From: Isochrysis galbana
Taxonomy: Eukaryota; Haptophyta; Isochrysidales; Isochrysidaceae
Assembly (NCBI GenBank): GCA_018136815.1
Contig: CM030931.1
Span: 5,524,148-5,588,147 of the forward strand
Length of the DNA: 64,000 nucleotides
Direction of reading: 5' to 3'
This document shows positions 1-8,809 of the stretch, one piece after another. Positions within the stretch are counted from its first letter, which is position 1. Each line of letters opens with the position of its first letter. The translations under genes were made by a program, and so were the position numbers. The notes under the pieces are model-generated. The model saw only the letters and a program-made list of their open reading frames with translations, searched no databases and was not told the origin of the DNA.

Positions 1-878
1 GACGCCATCGCTCGCGCTCTCTCCAGAACAGTTGCGGGTAAAATTCTCTATACAACCCCCAAACACCACTACCTCACGCACACTCACAGTAACACGTAGA
101 ATACTAATGTAAACAGAGTGAGCGCGTGAGGGGGAGAAAAAGAGAGGGGAAAGAGAAAAGAAGAGAGGAGGCCCGTCGCCTCTCCTCACGTTAAGATTGA
201 GAGAAGAGGGGAGATCTCACAGGACTTAGCGAAAGTAAACACGGGAGAGGGCGGAGGGGCATCTGTAACAGACATCCAAAGTAATGCTTCACGCAATGCT
301 TCCCGCCTAGAAATAGCGTAGCTAATATCACGATGATATGAAGATGACTCCTTTATTATTTGAAATCAACCCGCGCGGCCGACCCCCTCGTCCCGTGACA
401 AGCAGCGAACCGTCCGCAACAATTGGACCCATAGGCGTTTGCATCTAGGGACACATTTTTGGGGGTGGTGAAGGTAGAATTGTATAAGGTGTAGAAAATG
501 GCAATGGGGGGGTAAAAAAAAAGGGAATCTCAAGTTGCACCCTCTTCTCGCGCCCTCCGTCCTCCGTCCCCTCCGTTCCGCGTTCCGTACCCTCTCCCGT
601 CAATTTCACATGCCGCACATTGGCTTCCCCCGTTCTCTCGATGAGACCGTTCTGGGCCTTCCCGGATGATTCGTGCGCCTCGCTAGCCGCCGGTGCGCGT
701 CGCGGCTCGTTCCCAAGGAGGAAAAACGAGCTACGCTCCGGCTCCGACAAATTTTCTTACTTTAAGGGCGATGTCGTTGGGACAACTTGGGAGAGTAGGC
801 GTAATAGCGGTAAATGCCATCTTCACAGCTTTTTCAGCACTCATTACCCATTACAGCTCCCACGGCCCCACCGTTCCT
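1..878. other. Intergenic, 3' flank of EFG1
   Basis: I see no supported gene here. The stretch holds GA-rich sequence around 120-240 and a polypyrimidine stretch around 530-600. Several short overlapping reading frames occur but none looks like a known protein, and the EFG1 stop codon lies at its right edge, so part of it is probably the EFG1 3' UTR. Confidence 0.4.
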
Positions 879-1634
879 CTATACTGCAGGACACGCAAAC
901 TTCACCCTTTTCCTCGACTTATGCGCGTTCCTGTCCGGCCGCCGTTTTGTGTCGGACGATGGTTCCTCTCCCCCCTTGCCCCTACTGGTGCGCGGCTGCA
1001 GACTTCTTTGATCTGGACCACGGCTGCTGGTGTGATCGGCGCTGGGCTCCTCTACTTCATCCCCACTGTCTCCTTCAAAGAAGTCATCTTGCGCAAAGGC
1101 CTCCTCATCGGCCACTCGCTCTCCAGCGGGTACGACATCATCGTCACCACCAGTCTCGTCGGTGGGCGCGCCGAGGGTTCCCTCTTCAAAGCGTCGTATG
1201 ATGCGCGCGCGGATCTTCCTACGCAGCTTGGCGACGGGCTCAGCGTCCTTATTCTCCTTTGGAAACAGCGAGAGGTACTTCTTGTTGCGTGGGAAGTGGC
1301 GGACGTAGAGTAGATCGTGCTCGGCGTCGCGGAGCTGCTGTGCGACGGCGGGCTCAGTGGGCAGCATCTTCTTCAGCCCCTCGATCCGCCGCTCTAGTTT
1401 GCGCCTCTCGAAGAACTTCACTCCGTGGTACTTTTTGGAGTTGAGGCGCTCCCTCTGCTTCCTCTTGGAGGTCTGTGCCTCAGCCTTTGCAGTTGCGAGC
1501 TCGGCCTCCTTCTGCTTGCGCACAGGCTCGGGAAGACTCGCTCGAGCCAGCAGCCGCTCGAGAGAACGCACGCGCTTGCGCGCAGGCTCGGCGCGGCGGG
1601 TAGAGGCAGCACGCCGCGAGGGGCCACCAACCAT
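879..1634 (-). CDS. EFG1: EFG1-like rRNA-processing protein
   Basis: Intronless 251-residue protein of the EFG1 family, nucleolar factors needed for early 18S rRNA maturation in yeast (family knowledge). The recognisable part is residues about 20-140. It has a basic helical start with the segment KRVRSLERLL, then KKYHGVKFFERRKLERRI, then a segment ending in LYVRHFPRNKKYLSLFP, which is the family signature. The C-terminal third is acidic and then basic low-complexity sequence (a GDDD stretch, EEP, KRRPDRNAHKSRKRVKF), consistent with a nucleolar protein. The start at 1634 is the first ATG before the conserved helix. The promoter side is taken up by a long CT/GA satellite. The nearest neighbours are transposons, so there is no operon-like context. 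I am confident of the family; function is by homology. Confidence 0.85.
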   Translation of the reverse strand: MVGGPSRRAASTRRAEPARKRVRSLERLLARASLPEPVRKQKEAELATAKAEAQTSKRKQRERLNSKKYHGVKFFERRKLERRIEGLKKMLPTEPAVAQQLRDAEHDLLYVRHFPRNKKYLSLFPKENKDAEPVAKLRRKIRARIIRRFEEGTLGAPTDETGGDDDVVPAGERVADEEAFAQDDFFEGDSGDEVEEPSADHTSSRGPDQRSLQPRTSRGKGGEEPSSDTKRRPDRNAHKSRKRVKFACPAV

Positions 1635-1659
1635 CGCTCCTCCGTCCGCGTGTTCGCGC

Positions 1660-2480
1660 GCACGCTCTCTCTCTCGCCCTCTCGTCTCGTCTCTCTCTCT
1701 TCCTCTCTCTCTCGTCTCTCTCTCTCTCTTCCTCTCTCTCTCGTCTTGTCTCTCTCTCTTCCTCTCTCTCTCCTTTCTCTCTCGTCTCGTCTCTCTCTCT
1801 TCCTCTCTCTCTCGTCTCTCTCTCTCTCTTCCTCTCTCTCTCGTCTTGTCTCTCTCTCTTCCTCTCTCTCTCCTTTCTCTCTCGTCTCTCTCTCTCTCTT
1901 CCTCTCTCTCTCGTCTTGTCTCTCTCTCTTCCTCTCTCTCTCCTTTCTCTCTCGTCTCGTCTCTCTCTCTTCCTCTCTCTCTCGTCTTGTCTCTCTCTCT
2001 TCCTCTCTCTCTCCTTTCTCTCTCGTCTCGTCTCTCTCTCTTCCTCTCTCTCTCGTCTTGTCTCTCTCTCTTCCTCTCTCTCTCCTTTCTCTCTCGTCTC
2101 GTCTCTCTCTCTTCCTCTCTCTCTCGTCTCTCTCTCTCTCTTCCTCTCTCTCTCGTCTTGTCTCTCTCTCTTCCTCTCTCTCTCCTTTCTCTCTCGTCTC
2201 GTCTCTCTCTCTTCCTCTCTCTCTCGTCTTGTCTCTCTCTCTTCCTCTCTCTCTCCTTTCTCTCTCGTCTCGTCTCTCTCTCTTCCTCTCTCTCTCGTCT
2301 CGTCTCTCTCTCTTCCTCTCTCTCTCGTCTCTCTCCCTCCGCTTTCTCTGGTCTCTCTCTCTCGTCATTCTTCTTCTCACCTCGCGTCTCGTCCCTCTCT
2401 CGACGAGAGAGTGTGGGACGAGACTAGAGAGAGAGAGAGATCGAGGCGACAGAGATACTACAGCGAAGAGAGAAGAGAGT
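1660..2480. repeat. CT satellite followed by inverted GA tract, upstream of EFG1
   Basis: About 1665-2340 is an imperfect satellite made only of CT runs with phased TTCC, CGTCTCG, CGTCTTG and CTTTC interruptions, in a higher-order pattern of roughly 90-120 bp. About 2400-2475 is a GA-rich tract, the approximate reverse complement, so the locus could fold back or form triplex DNA. All long reading frames across it (Ser/Leu or Arg/Glu repeats) are translations of the satellite and not genes. It sits directly upstream of the EFG1 start on the opposite strand. Confidence 0.9.
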
Positions 2481-2504
2481 GACGAGGGGTGGTCGTTGGA
2501 GTAA

Positions 2505-2806
2505 TGGGCTGGGCACGACTGGCCAGGGCGGGCGAATGGGGCGAGCCTGTGAGCCTGTGAGTCAGAGAGTAGGTCAGTAGATTTGTCTCTTCCTGGTAAG
2601 CCATCAGACATCAGGCATGCCAGGAGGATGGGTGGTTCCTCCCCCGTCCATGGTAGGGGAGGGAGTGGAGAGAGAGGGGGGGGGGGGCTCGTGCCCCCCC
2701 CCGCATGGGTCAACCAAGTATAAACTTAGTTGAGCGCCAGCGAAGGAGAGGCAGGGGAGGCCAGGGCCCAGCCCCAGCCTCCTCTGCCCTCTGCCCCACA
2801 GCCTCC
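2505..2806. repeat. R2 retroposon relic (two pieces)
   Basis: 2510-2734 matches one end of the R2 repeat copies at 38722-39474 and 49996-50759, including the terminal palindrome-like AAGTATAAACTTAG at about 2717-2731. From about 2735 to 2806 another R2 piece follows in the opposite orientation (GCGCCAGCGAAGGAGAGGC and onward). It is broken on both sides and holds no gene. The right edge is the insertion site of the element at 2811. Confidence 0.6.
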
Positions 2807-2956
2807 GGAATAAGGCTGTGAATATATTAGCCTACTATCTAGATATTAGGCTGTCTGCCTGCAAATCGTACTATCTACCTCAATGCTAATAGTGCCCAAG
2901 CCATTACCTGTATCTATGTACGTACGTAGCTGTAGCTGTGACTGCCAAAGCTACAC

Positions 2957-3708
2957 TAAAAAAAATCTTCTTAAAAATTCCCGCTACTTGTGCGACGTGA
3001 GGCAGAGTGCTTATGAACCTCCCTACTGCCCAACCCTAACCCCTGTCAACCCCCTTCCCCTTCCCCAGTTCCCTCTTTGGCGGAGAAGCTGGTTCCGGGG
3101 AGGCCGTGCGCGCTGCTTCGGCCAGGAGTCGGAGAGAAGGGGGCGGGACCTACATGTGAAACACAGGAACAGTGTTTTTTTTCGGAGGCCCAAAACATAT
3201 GTTTTTCGCTGTTTTATTTCGGGCGGCCCCCCTACCCCACACATATGTTTTTTACATTGTTTTTCTCTGTTTTTTTTCGACGGCAAAAAACATACTGTTT
3301 TTGCTGTTTTATTTCTAAGTTTGGCTGTGTTTCACATGTAGGGGGCGGGAGTTTGTGGCTTCTCCTGTGCTCTAAATTTGGTCGAGGTTCCCTCCCTTGC
3401 ATCTCGTGTGATCTTCCTTGGATCTACGCTGAGTTTTCTACTAACTAGTACAGTTTAGCTATCCTAAGTGATGTTTCGTATATCCAAACCTCTCGCCGCC
3501 TGCGAGAGGTCTTCCGATGTTTCCAGGTTGAAGTCTTTATCCACCATGTAAAGAGGGCTTATCATCTTCCGCATATGTTTGTTGCTCGGGGCGTGTAGCC
3601 CCATCTTCTCTCGCTGTTTTTTAAGCCTTTGGAAGAAACTGACCTTCGCCGTTACTAATAGGTGGTATCTTGTAAGAATTGCTCTAAGGATCGACCTAAC
3701 GGGCCTAT
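2957..3708 (-). mobile_element. LINE-A copy 1, 3' end only (5' truncated)
   Basis: On the minus strand this is the C-terminal end of a LINE ORF2 (3708 down to about 3440) plus its 3' UTR. It is closely similar to the copy at 60108-62308, for example KMGLHAPSNKH and YMVDKDFNLETSEDLSQAA. The element terminus on the coding strand is AAGATTTTTTTT, seen as the A-run at 2959. It is broken abruptly at 3708. A 194-bp MITE (3149-3342) interrupts the 3' UTR; the copy near 60290 lacks that insert. Confidence 0.75.
3149..3342. mobile_element. hAT-type MITE, 194 bp, with verified empty site
   Basis: Perfect 18-bp terminal inverted repeats: CCTACATGTGAAACACAG at 3149-3166 and its complement at 3325-3342. 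The target duplication is GGGCGGGA at 3141-3148 and 3343-3350. The paralogous LINE copy has a single GGGCGGGA at 60291-60298 in the same context with no insert, which proves both ends. The interior is full of CTGTTTTT/AAAAACA motifs. The tips match the larger element at 8810-9794 (CCTAGATGTGAAAGACAG), so it is a short derivative of that family. Confidence 0.92.
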
Positions 3709-4290
3709 GACGAATTGGAGTGGCCCATAGGGCCTGAGGGCAATGAGGAAGGAGTAAGGCCGGCGGCAGGCGCGGCGAGGGAGACGACTTCGGAGGTGCT
3801 GACGGGCTGAAGCCCGTCAGCAGAGGAAGGCGGGCAGGCGGGCTTGGGCGAGGGCGAGGACGGCGGCGAGAACGACATCGAGCGAGGGGCGACGGACGAT
3901 CCGACGGGGGCGACAGTTACGCACAGGAATAAGGAGGGAATCTTTCGAAAACCCTTAAGTAGGTTGATGAAGACCGAAGTAAAATAGCGCCACGATATAA
4001 TCCAACGGCCAACACCTGAGGGGGAATCAGGGTCCCACAAGGGGCGGTTCCTTGCACCGGCGATACCTGAACGCGCGACTAAGCCTAAAAACGCGAGGAG
4101 CACGCAAGGAGGTAAGCCAGGTGAGGGGCAAGCAGGCGACAAAGTAGGCGACAAAGGAGGCGACAAAGGAGGCGAGGGCAACAAGGGCGAATGTAGGACC
4201 CTGCGACGGTGACTCGTGGCTAGCCTGCAAGGAGGGAACATAGAAACGCAAACAACTTCTAAAACAAAAAGGTCGATCGCGGATGCGACA
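3709..4290 (-). mobile_element. Ty3/gypsy-like leader and gag N-terminus, truncated
   Basis: Read on the minus strand, it begins TGTCGCATCCGCGATCGAC at 4290. The same words open the relic at 14219 and the piece ending at 39529. About 400 bp later an ORF starts at 3878 (MSFSPPSSPSP...), resembling the ORF start MSAPSSRSPSPLP at 14894 in style and position. It stops at the LINE junction at 3708. Assignment to a Ty3-like element rests on the 14.2-15.6 kb copy, which continues into pol-like sequence; this piece has no diagnostic domain of its own. Confidence 0.4.
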
Positions 4291-4371
4291 TATCTGCATC
4301 TATGTACATAGTTCGAGAGCACTATTAGGTTCAAATATACTAGCCGTAAACCAAACCTATTCACAGCCTTA

Positions 4372-5375
4372 CTCCGGAACCAATGAGGCCCCAAAAAGCC
4401 GATACACCGTCAAACAAAAAGGAAACACGAAAGAGCCGATAGCCCGATAACGCACTCGCGACTCTTTTTCCCCGTAGAGCCACACATAGTAGCTCCGCAA
4501 TGATGCCAAGATGGCGGTGTCCTCGGTAGCTATTTTGTCCTCATCTAGATTTGGTTGTGCGTCGTCCCACTCGACTCCTGCGTATAGCGCCGGGATGTCC
4601 CCATTTGCGTGTCTTGGCGTGAATCTTCTGAAGAATTGCTTCGTAACGAGCTCTTCCGCCCTCATGATTCCCTCCGCTAGGGATGGGGCCGGGGAATAGG
4701 TGCGCCTTTTGTCGACAACCTTGCGGTTCAGGTCGGCTATGGATGCCGCCCGGGCTGCTTCAGGAATCATTGCCATCTGTACCTTCCTGGCGTCCGCCAC
4801 CGCGTCTATCTCCGCTTGTGCGTAGGATTTTCGTCTGCGGAACTCCGTCGCCTTCGCGAAGAGAATCGAGGACACTCTCCCTTTGGCTTCCGTCCATGCC
4901 GCGAGTTTGTCCCTGTCATCCTTCTCTATGGGGGTGGAGTGTAAACGCCTCCAAAGGAGGTTAATCATCTCTCGCGTCTCGGGGTCATCGAGAACCTCAA
5001 TTGGTATCTTAGCTTCTATCACCGTCGCACGCCTAGGGGGCGCAAGTGCAAAAGTCGCTACCACCGGGTGGTGGTCGGAAGCCGCTATGCCCGTAAAAAG
5101 TTTCAGGTCTATATATGCCTTGTGCCATCTCCACGTAGAGTAGTACTCCGCTGCGTAAATGCGGTCAATCCTAGAGTGGGTCTGATGCCCGCATCTCGTG
5201 TATTGGTTTTTAAATCCCGGATTTACTAGTACTTGGATGTCCGTGAGCCCATGCGTGGCCAGCGCCCTCGCGAGGGCTCTGCCCCCTGAATTAGCATAGG
5301 GGGCGGCCCCCGCACTTGACCGGGTGTCTCTGTTAATGTTTTCGACGCAGTTAAAGTCGCCCGCTCCGGTGGGGC
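4372..5375 (-). pseudogene. LINE-A copy 2: endonuclease C-terminus and linker of ORF2
   Basis: The minus-strand frame reads from about 5360 downward as the end of an APE-type endonuclease: GDFNCVENINRDT, then HSRIDRIYAAEYYS, then IAASDHHPVVATF. These are the GDFN, SRIDRIY and SDHxPV blocks that carry catalytic Asp and His residues in LINE endonucleases. A charged helical linker follows (residues after 5064, including YYVWLYGEKESR), which in complete LINEs leads into reverse transcriptase. The 5' part of the endonuclease and the RT are missing: the frame is cut at about 5375 and at the TIR element at 4371, where a stop codon arises from the inserted DNA. It is a non-functional fragment, probably the same family as the copies at 2957, 24096 and 60108. 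Confidence 0.75.
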
Positions 5376-5603
5376 GTCGTGGCGGCGGGGGGCTGGGAGG
5401 TGGGAGCGGTCGGCGCGCGCTCCATCGCTGAAACTATAACAATAGTTTTTTGTCTCTTGGAGCGGTTCAAGTAGCAAGTCTTGAAGATGGCTGTGTCAGT
5501 GCTATGGTAAGCTGTGGCATGAGCCTTAGACAAGGCCTTGTGGTGATCGGCGCTTGCGCACCCTGAATACTTATGCGCCCCCATTCCCCCTTGTCTTGGC
5601 AGC
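5376..5603. other. Repeat-derived spacer downstream of nicastrin
   Basis: No gene. About 5405-5455 has the words GCGCTCCATCG and ACAATAGTTTTTTGTC, similar to 40270-40315 and 21685-21722, so this is probably the end of another dispersed repeat. The nicastrin stop codon lies at 5604-5606. Confidence 0.4.
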
Positions 5604-8219
5604 CTACTCATGCATTCGATTCAGTTCTCTCCGCCACCCCCTCAACATTATGTCCGCGGCTACTGCGGCCAAGGTGACAATGGCTGTGCAAAGCGAGAAG
5701 AGAAGCAAAATTACAGGTTCGCGTTGTGATGGGGCGAACGGCCAGATCGTCGCATGGACGCCAGGAGGCCAATTCGACTCCGTCCACAGCGGGTCTCCCC
5801 TATAGGAATCCGTCTCATTCTCCTGAGATCGCTCTTGTACAACGTCGTCAACTACCCACGAGGCGGCGGCTGCGTCGTACTCCAAGAGCGGAGAGAGCGC
5901 ATCGTGAGCGATAACTGTAGGCTCGCACGACGCCGCAGAACGTTGTTCTTCTCCATCCGCGCGCGTACCCATCGCATCGGCTTGTTTGAGTGCCGAAGGA
6001 AGCCCGCAAGAAGGCTGCAAAAGATCCCGTAGCACCGCGGCGGTGAAGCGCGCTGTGTCGGAGGCCCCTTCTTCGCCTTGTAGCGGGAAGAACACGCCCG
6101 TGTATCGGCTTCTTCGGTCCGGCTGCAGCGGAGCGTTCGCACCGCCCGACGTGGCTTCGAGGGCACGAACGATGCGACAGCGATCGTCATTGCGCGTACC
6201 GCCCTCGTGGCCATGTGCACTCGCACTGTCGCCCTCCGCACCAGCTATCCGAGTTGGCCGCGTCGCTGGCTCAGGCAGTACCAAGAGGCAATCGAGCATT
6301 TCTTGCACTAGAGTGCAATTGGCTGTAGGAAGCGCGTCCTGTGGACCTCCCGCCAACGCCCACCAGGCCTTGGCGGCCGCAGTAGCCGCACGGCAAATAA
6401 CCTCTGCATCAATGCCGTCCGCGGTATCGAAGCGGGTGCCGTGTCGAGCACCCTCTGGGATACGCGAGTTGTAGTCCGAAAGCATGGCCACATCCGGAAC
6501 CGCGGTGGCTGCGCTGCCATCTCGCGCGGCACCATTATTGTCACATCTTGTCGGGGTGGGCGCGTCATCGGGATGCGAGGCGGAGTTGAGGAGACTCAAC
6601 GCGGCCCCGGGCGGGAGTCCGGGTTCCGCGGCATCACCTACTGTCAACCCTGGTGTAGACGCTGCAGCCAGCCGTATTGCATGGGCCACACTCATTGTGG
6701 CGTCACGCCCTTCTAACGCAGCGCCGTCAACGGAGGTACCGGCGCGCCAGTCCAGGTGGCCCTCGCAGTCTAGCAATGAGCCTGTTGGTCGCTGCGCATT
6801 GTCTGGAGAGTGCAAGAACAACGCCACCTCGCCGTGCCGCCCCATCGCCTGGATGGCACCCACGGGCCCGATCTCGAGCATCGAGACCACCCCCGCTTGG
6901 CGTAGTGCCTCGAAGCGCAAGTCCGCCTTGAAGGGGTCAGTGCACGAAGCGATTGGCGGTAGCGGCGCCAATTGTTCTGACATGCCCGCTGGAAATGGAG
7001 TGGGTGACGCGCTAGGCGGGCCACTTGACACCGGCTCCCTCACCGACGCTGGCTCCGAGCAATTAAATGTGCGTACGTCATGGAAGAAGCGTCGCGAGCC
7101 GATCTGGCCCCACGCTTCCCCCGTGAAGAAGGCAAAAGCAGGCGTCCGCGGCAATCCCGAGAAGACTGCAGCCGCGTCCACCGTGCCGCCCGTGCCACTG
7201 GCGAGATCAACGACAGCCTCGACGGCTGCAAGCAGCGCGACGGTTGAGGACACAGCAGCATCGGCTCCTGGCGTGTCCGCATGGAAGAAGGCGGCGGCAT
7301 CAAGCGTCGCGCTGAGGAGTACAACTGGCTTAGTCGCCAGGGGCGGCGTGAGGGTACCGCTGAGCCGTGGCTCGAGAAGGCCCCAGATACTCTGACCGCC
7401 GAGCGGGAGGCATGTGCCCGCAGCGAGGCACGAAGTCGAATCGCCCTCAGCCATCATTGGGTAGTGCAACTGCAAGAGCGGCGGCTCAGCGCGTTCGGCA
7501 ATGGCACGGAGGGTGGCAGCGCTCTCGCTCGCGTTGAGCAGCACGATGCCAAAGTCGAACGCCTCATTGAGAAGCGGCGGCAATAGCCTCTGTTCCTGCT
7601 CTTCCTCCTCCTCCTCGATCTCCTCCAGACGCTCTCCCATTGCTCCCTCCTCACCTTGCAGTACAGCTATCCCGCGCAAGGTAGCCCCAAGGTGGTGGCA
7701 GAGGGCGCGCAGTGTGCGGCGTGTGAAGAGCCCACCGGCGAGCGCAACCGCCAGCTGCGCAGGCGCGTCCGTATCTCGCAGCACAGATGTCCATGCGGAG
7801 GATGCCTTCGGCAATGAGGAGGGAGAGCGAGAGGAGGGAGAGGAGGAAGGAGACGAGGAAGAAGATGACGAGAGCTCCAGCTCCGCCGGCAAGGCCTCTG
7901 CATCCATCGATGAGGGAGCGGCGGCTCGAAGCGGCAGGTGGGCTTCGGGGGAGGCGGAGGAGCGTGGAGACGCCGTGGAGGAGAGGAGAGCGAGCAGATC
8001 ATCGGCCGAGAGCACCGGCACGAGTGGTGCTCCTCCCTCGTCGCGTCTCGTAGCGCAGCCTGCGGGGCCTGCGGTGGTGAGAAGGCGTACGCATGCGTGT
8101 GCGCCAGACAGCTCAAGCTGCTGCAAGCTCGAGACCCACGAGCCCGCCCCCGCCCCCGCCCCCCGCTCTCCCCAGCAGAGCAGGAGGGCCACAAAGGCAC
8201 CGCTCGACGCGCCGCGCAT
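5604..8219 (-). CDS. Nicastrin-like gamma-secretase subunit
   Basis: Intronless 871-residue type I membrane protein. Residues 1-25 are a signal peptide (hydrophobic FVALLLCWG core). Residues about 35-65 match the nicastrin start, with ACVRLLTTAGPAGCATRR. The middle has CLPLGGQSIWGLLEPRL and then the aminopeptidase-like fold: VVLLSATLDAAAFFHAD, a helix, and FAFFTGEAWGQIGSRRFFHDV, which corresponds to the FFQGE...IGS block of animal nicastrins. RQAGVVSMLEIGPVG follows. A single membrane helix lies at about 837-858, followed by the short basic tail GWRRELNRMHE. Known nicastrins are 650-710 residues; this one is longer because of Ser/Glu-rich inserts around 100-145 and 205-220. In the known complex nicastrin gates substrates to presenilin in membranes; no presenilin, APH-1 or PEN-2 gene is in this window. 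A distant aminopeptidase-fold relative is the alternative, but the single C-terminal helix favours nicastrin. Confidence 0.8.
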   Translation of the reverse strand: MRGASSGAFVALLLCWGERGAGAGAGSWVSSLQQLELSGAHACVRLLTTAGPAGCATRRDEGGAPLVPVLSADDLLALLSSTASPRSSASPEAHLPLRAAAPSSMDAEALPAELELSSSSSSSPSSSPSSRSPSSLPKASSAWTSVLRDTDAPAQLAVALAGGLFTRRTLRALCHHLGATLRGIAVLQGEEGAMGERLEEIEEEEEEQEQRLLPPLLNEAFDFGIVLLNASESAATLRAIAERAEPPLLQLHYPMMAEGDSTSCLAAGTCLPLGGQSIWGLLEPRLSGTLTPPLATKPVVLLSATLDAAAFFHADTPGADAAVSSTVALLAAVEAVVDLASGTGGTVDAAAVFSGLPRTPAFAFFTGEAWGQIGSRRFFHDVRTFNCSEPASVREPVSSGPPSASPTPFPAGMSEQLAPLPPIASCTDPFKADLRFEALRQAGVVSMLEIGPVGAIQAMGRHGEVALFLHSPDNAQRPTGSLLDCEGHLDWRAGTSVDGAALEGRDATMSVAHAIRLAAASTPGLTVGDAAEPGLPPGAALSLLNSASHPDDAPTPTRCDNNGAARDGSAATAVPDVAMLSDYNSRIPEGARHGTRFDTADGIDAEVICRAATAAAKAWWALAGGPQDALPTANCTLVQEMLDCLLVLPEPATRPTRIAGAEGDSASAHGHEGGTRNDDRCRIVRALEATSGGANAPLQPDRRSRYTGVFFPLQGEEGASDTARFTAAVLRDLLQPSCGLPSALKQADAMGTRADGEEQRSAASCEPTVIAHDALSPLLEYDAAAASWVVDDVVQERSQENETDSYRGDPLWTESNWPPGVHATIWPFAPSQREPVILLLFSLCTAIVTLAAVAADIMLRGWRRELNRMHE

Positions 8220-8809
8220 CCCTTCCCTCTTTACTGTTCTACTCTAGGCATGAGCTTTATGGATGTGCCCCATTTCTATTAGGTATTAGGTAATAAAATC
8301 GTGCACTTTGGTTTCTAGAAGGTGCTTAAACTGCATGAAAGCCTCCTCATGTAGAGAGCTCGGCCGACATGTGATTATTTTTTGAAATGGTTGAAGTGCT
8401 GACTTACAATGACATTCAACATGCTTGCGCGTACAACACGACGAGCCTCATGGATGTGCCCCGACATCGGTGGGGGGCGCTCCGCGCGGCACTCACACCA
8501 CTCTCAGACACCTCTAGGAGCCCAGAAGAGGCACTCCTTCGACGCACAACACACTCTCTTTTCTTGCACAGCCCTCTCTTCAGATTTCCACAAGCACACA
8601 GCATGAAACCCTCCCATGCCAACTAACTTTATAGTTGGTTGCCATGGACCATGGAGCGCGGAGCGCGCTTCCCACCACTGGTTGCCAAATCTGCGACACC
8701 ACTGACTTCGGGCGCTCGACTGGCGACCTCTACGGCCTCACGGCCTCAGCAGCATCCTCGCAGTTTGTCGCTGCAGCACTCCAGCTACCCCGGGAGTGCG
8801 CAACGCTAC
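8220..8809. other. Intergenic, 5' flank of nicastrin
   Basis: Nothing recognisable beyond short shadow reading frames. It probably holds the nicastrin promoter (just right of 8219). The right end, 8802-8809, is the left target duplication of the hAT element. Confidence 0.4.

Larger units (their letters stand above)
2811..4371. mobile_element. Terminal-inverted-repeat element (8-bp TSD) carrying nested insertions
   Basis: The ends are the perfect 14-bp inverted repeat TAAGGCTGTGAATA (2811-2824) and TATTCACAGCCTTA (4358-4371). They are flanked by the identical 8-mer CTCCGGAA at 2803-2810 and 4372-4379. An 8-bp duplication is typical of the hAT superfamily. The outer parts (2811-2950 and 4296-4371) match a second, uninterrupted short copy at 16936-17121. 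The original insertion was therefore a MITE of about 0.2 kb that later received the LINE fragment and the Ty3-like leader listed separately. Confidence 0.75.

Noticed and set aside
1357..2713. Three long frames of Ser/Leu or Arg/Glu repeats
   Set aside because: They are translations of the CT/GA satellite in several frames and strands at once; no non-repeat domain.
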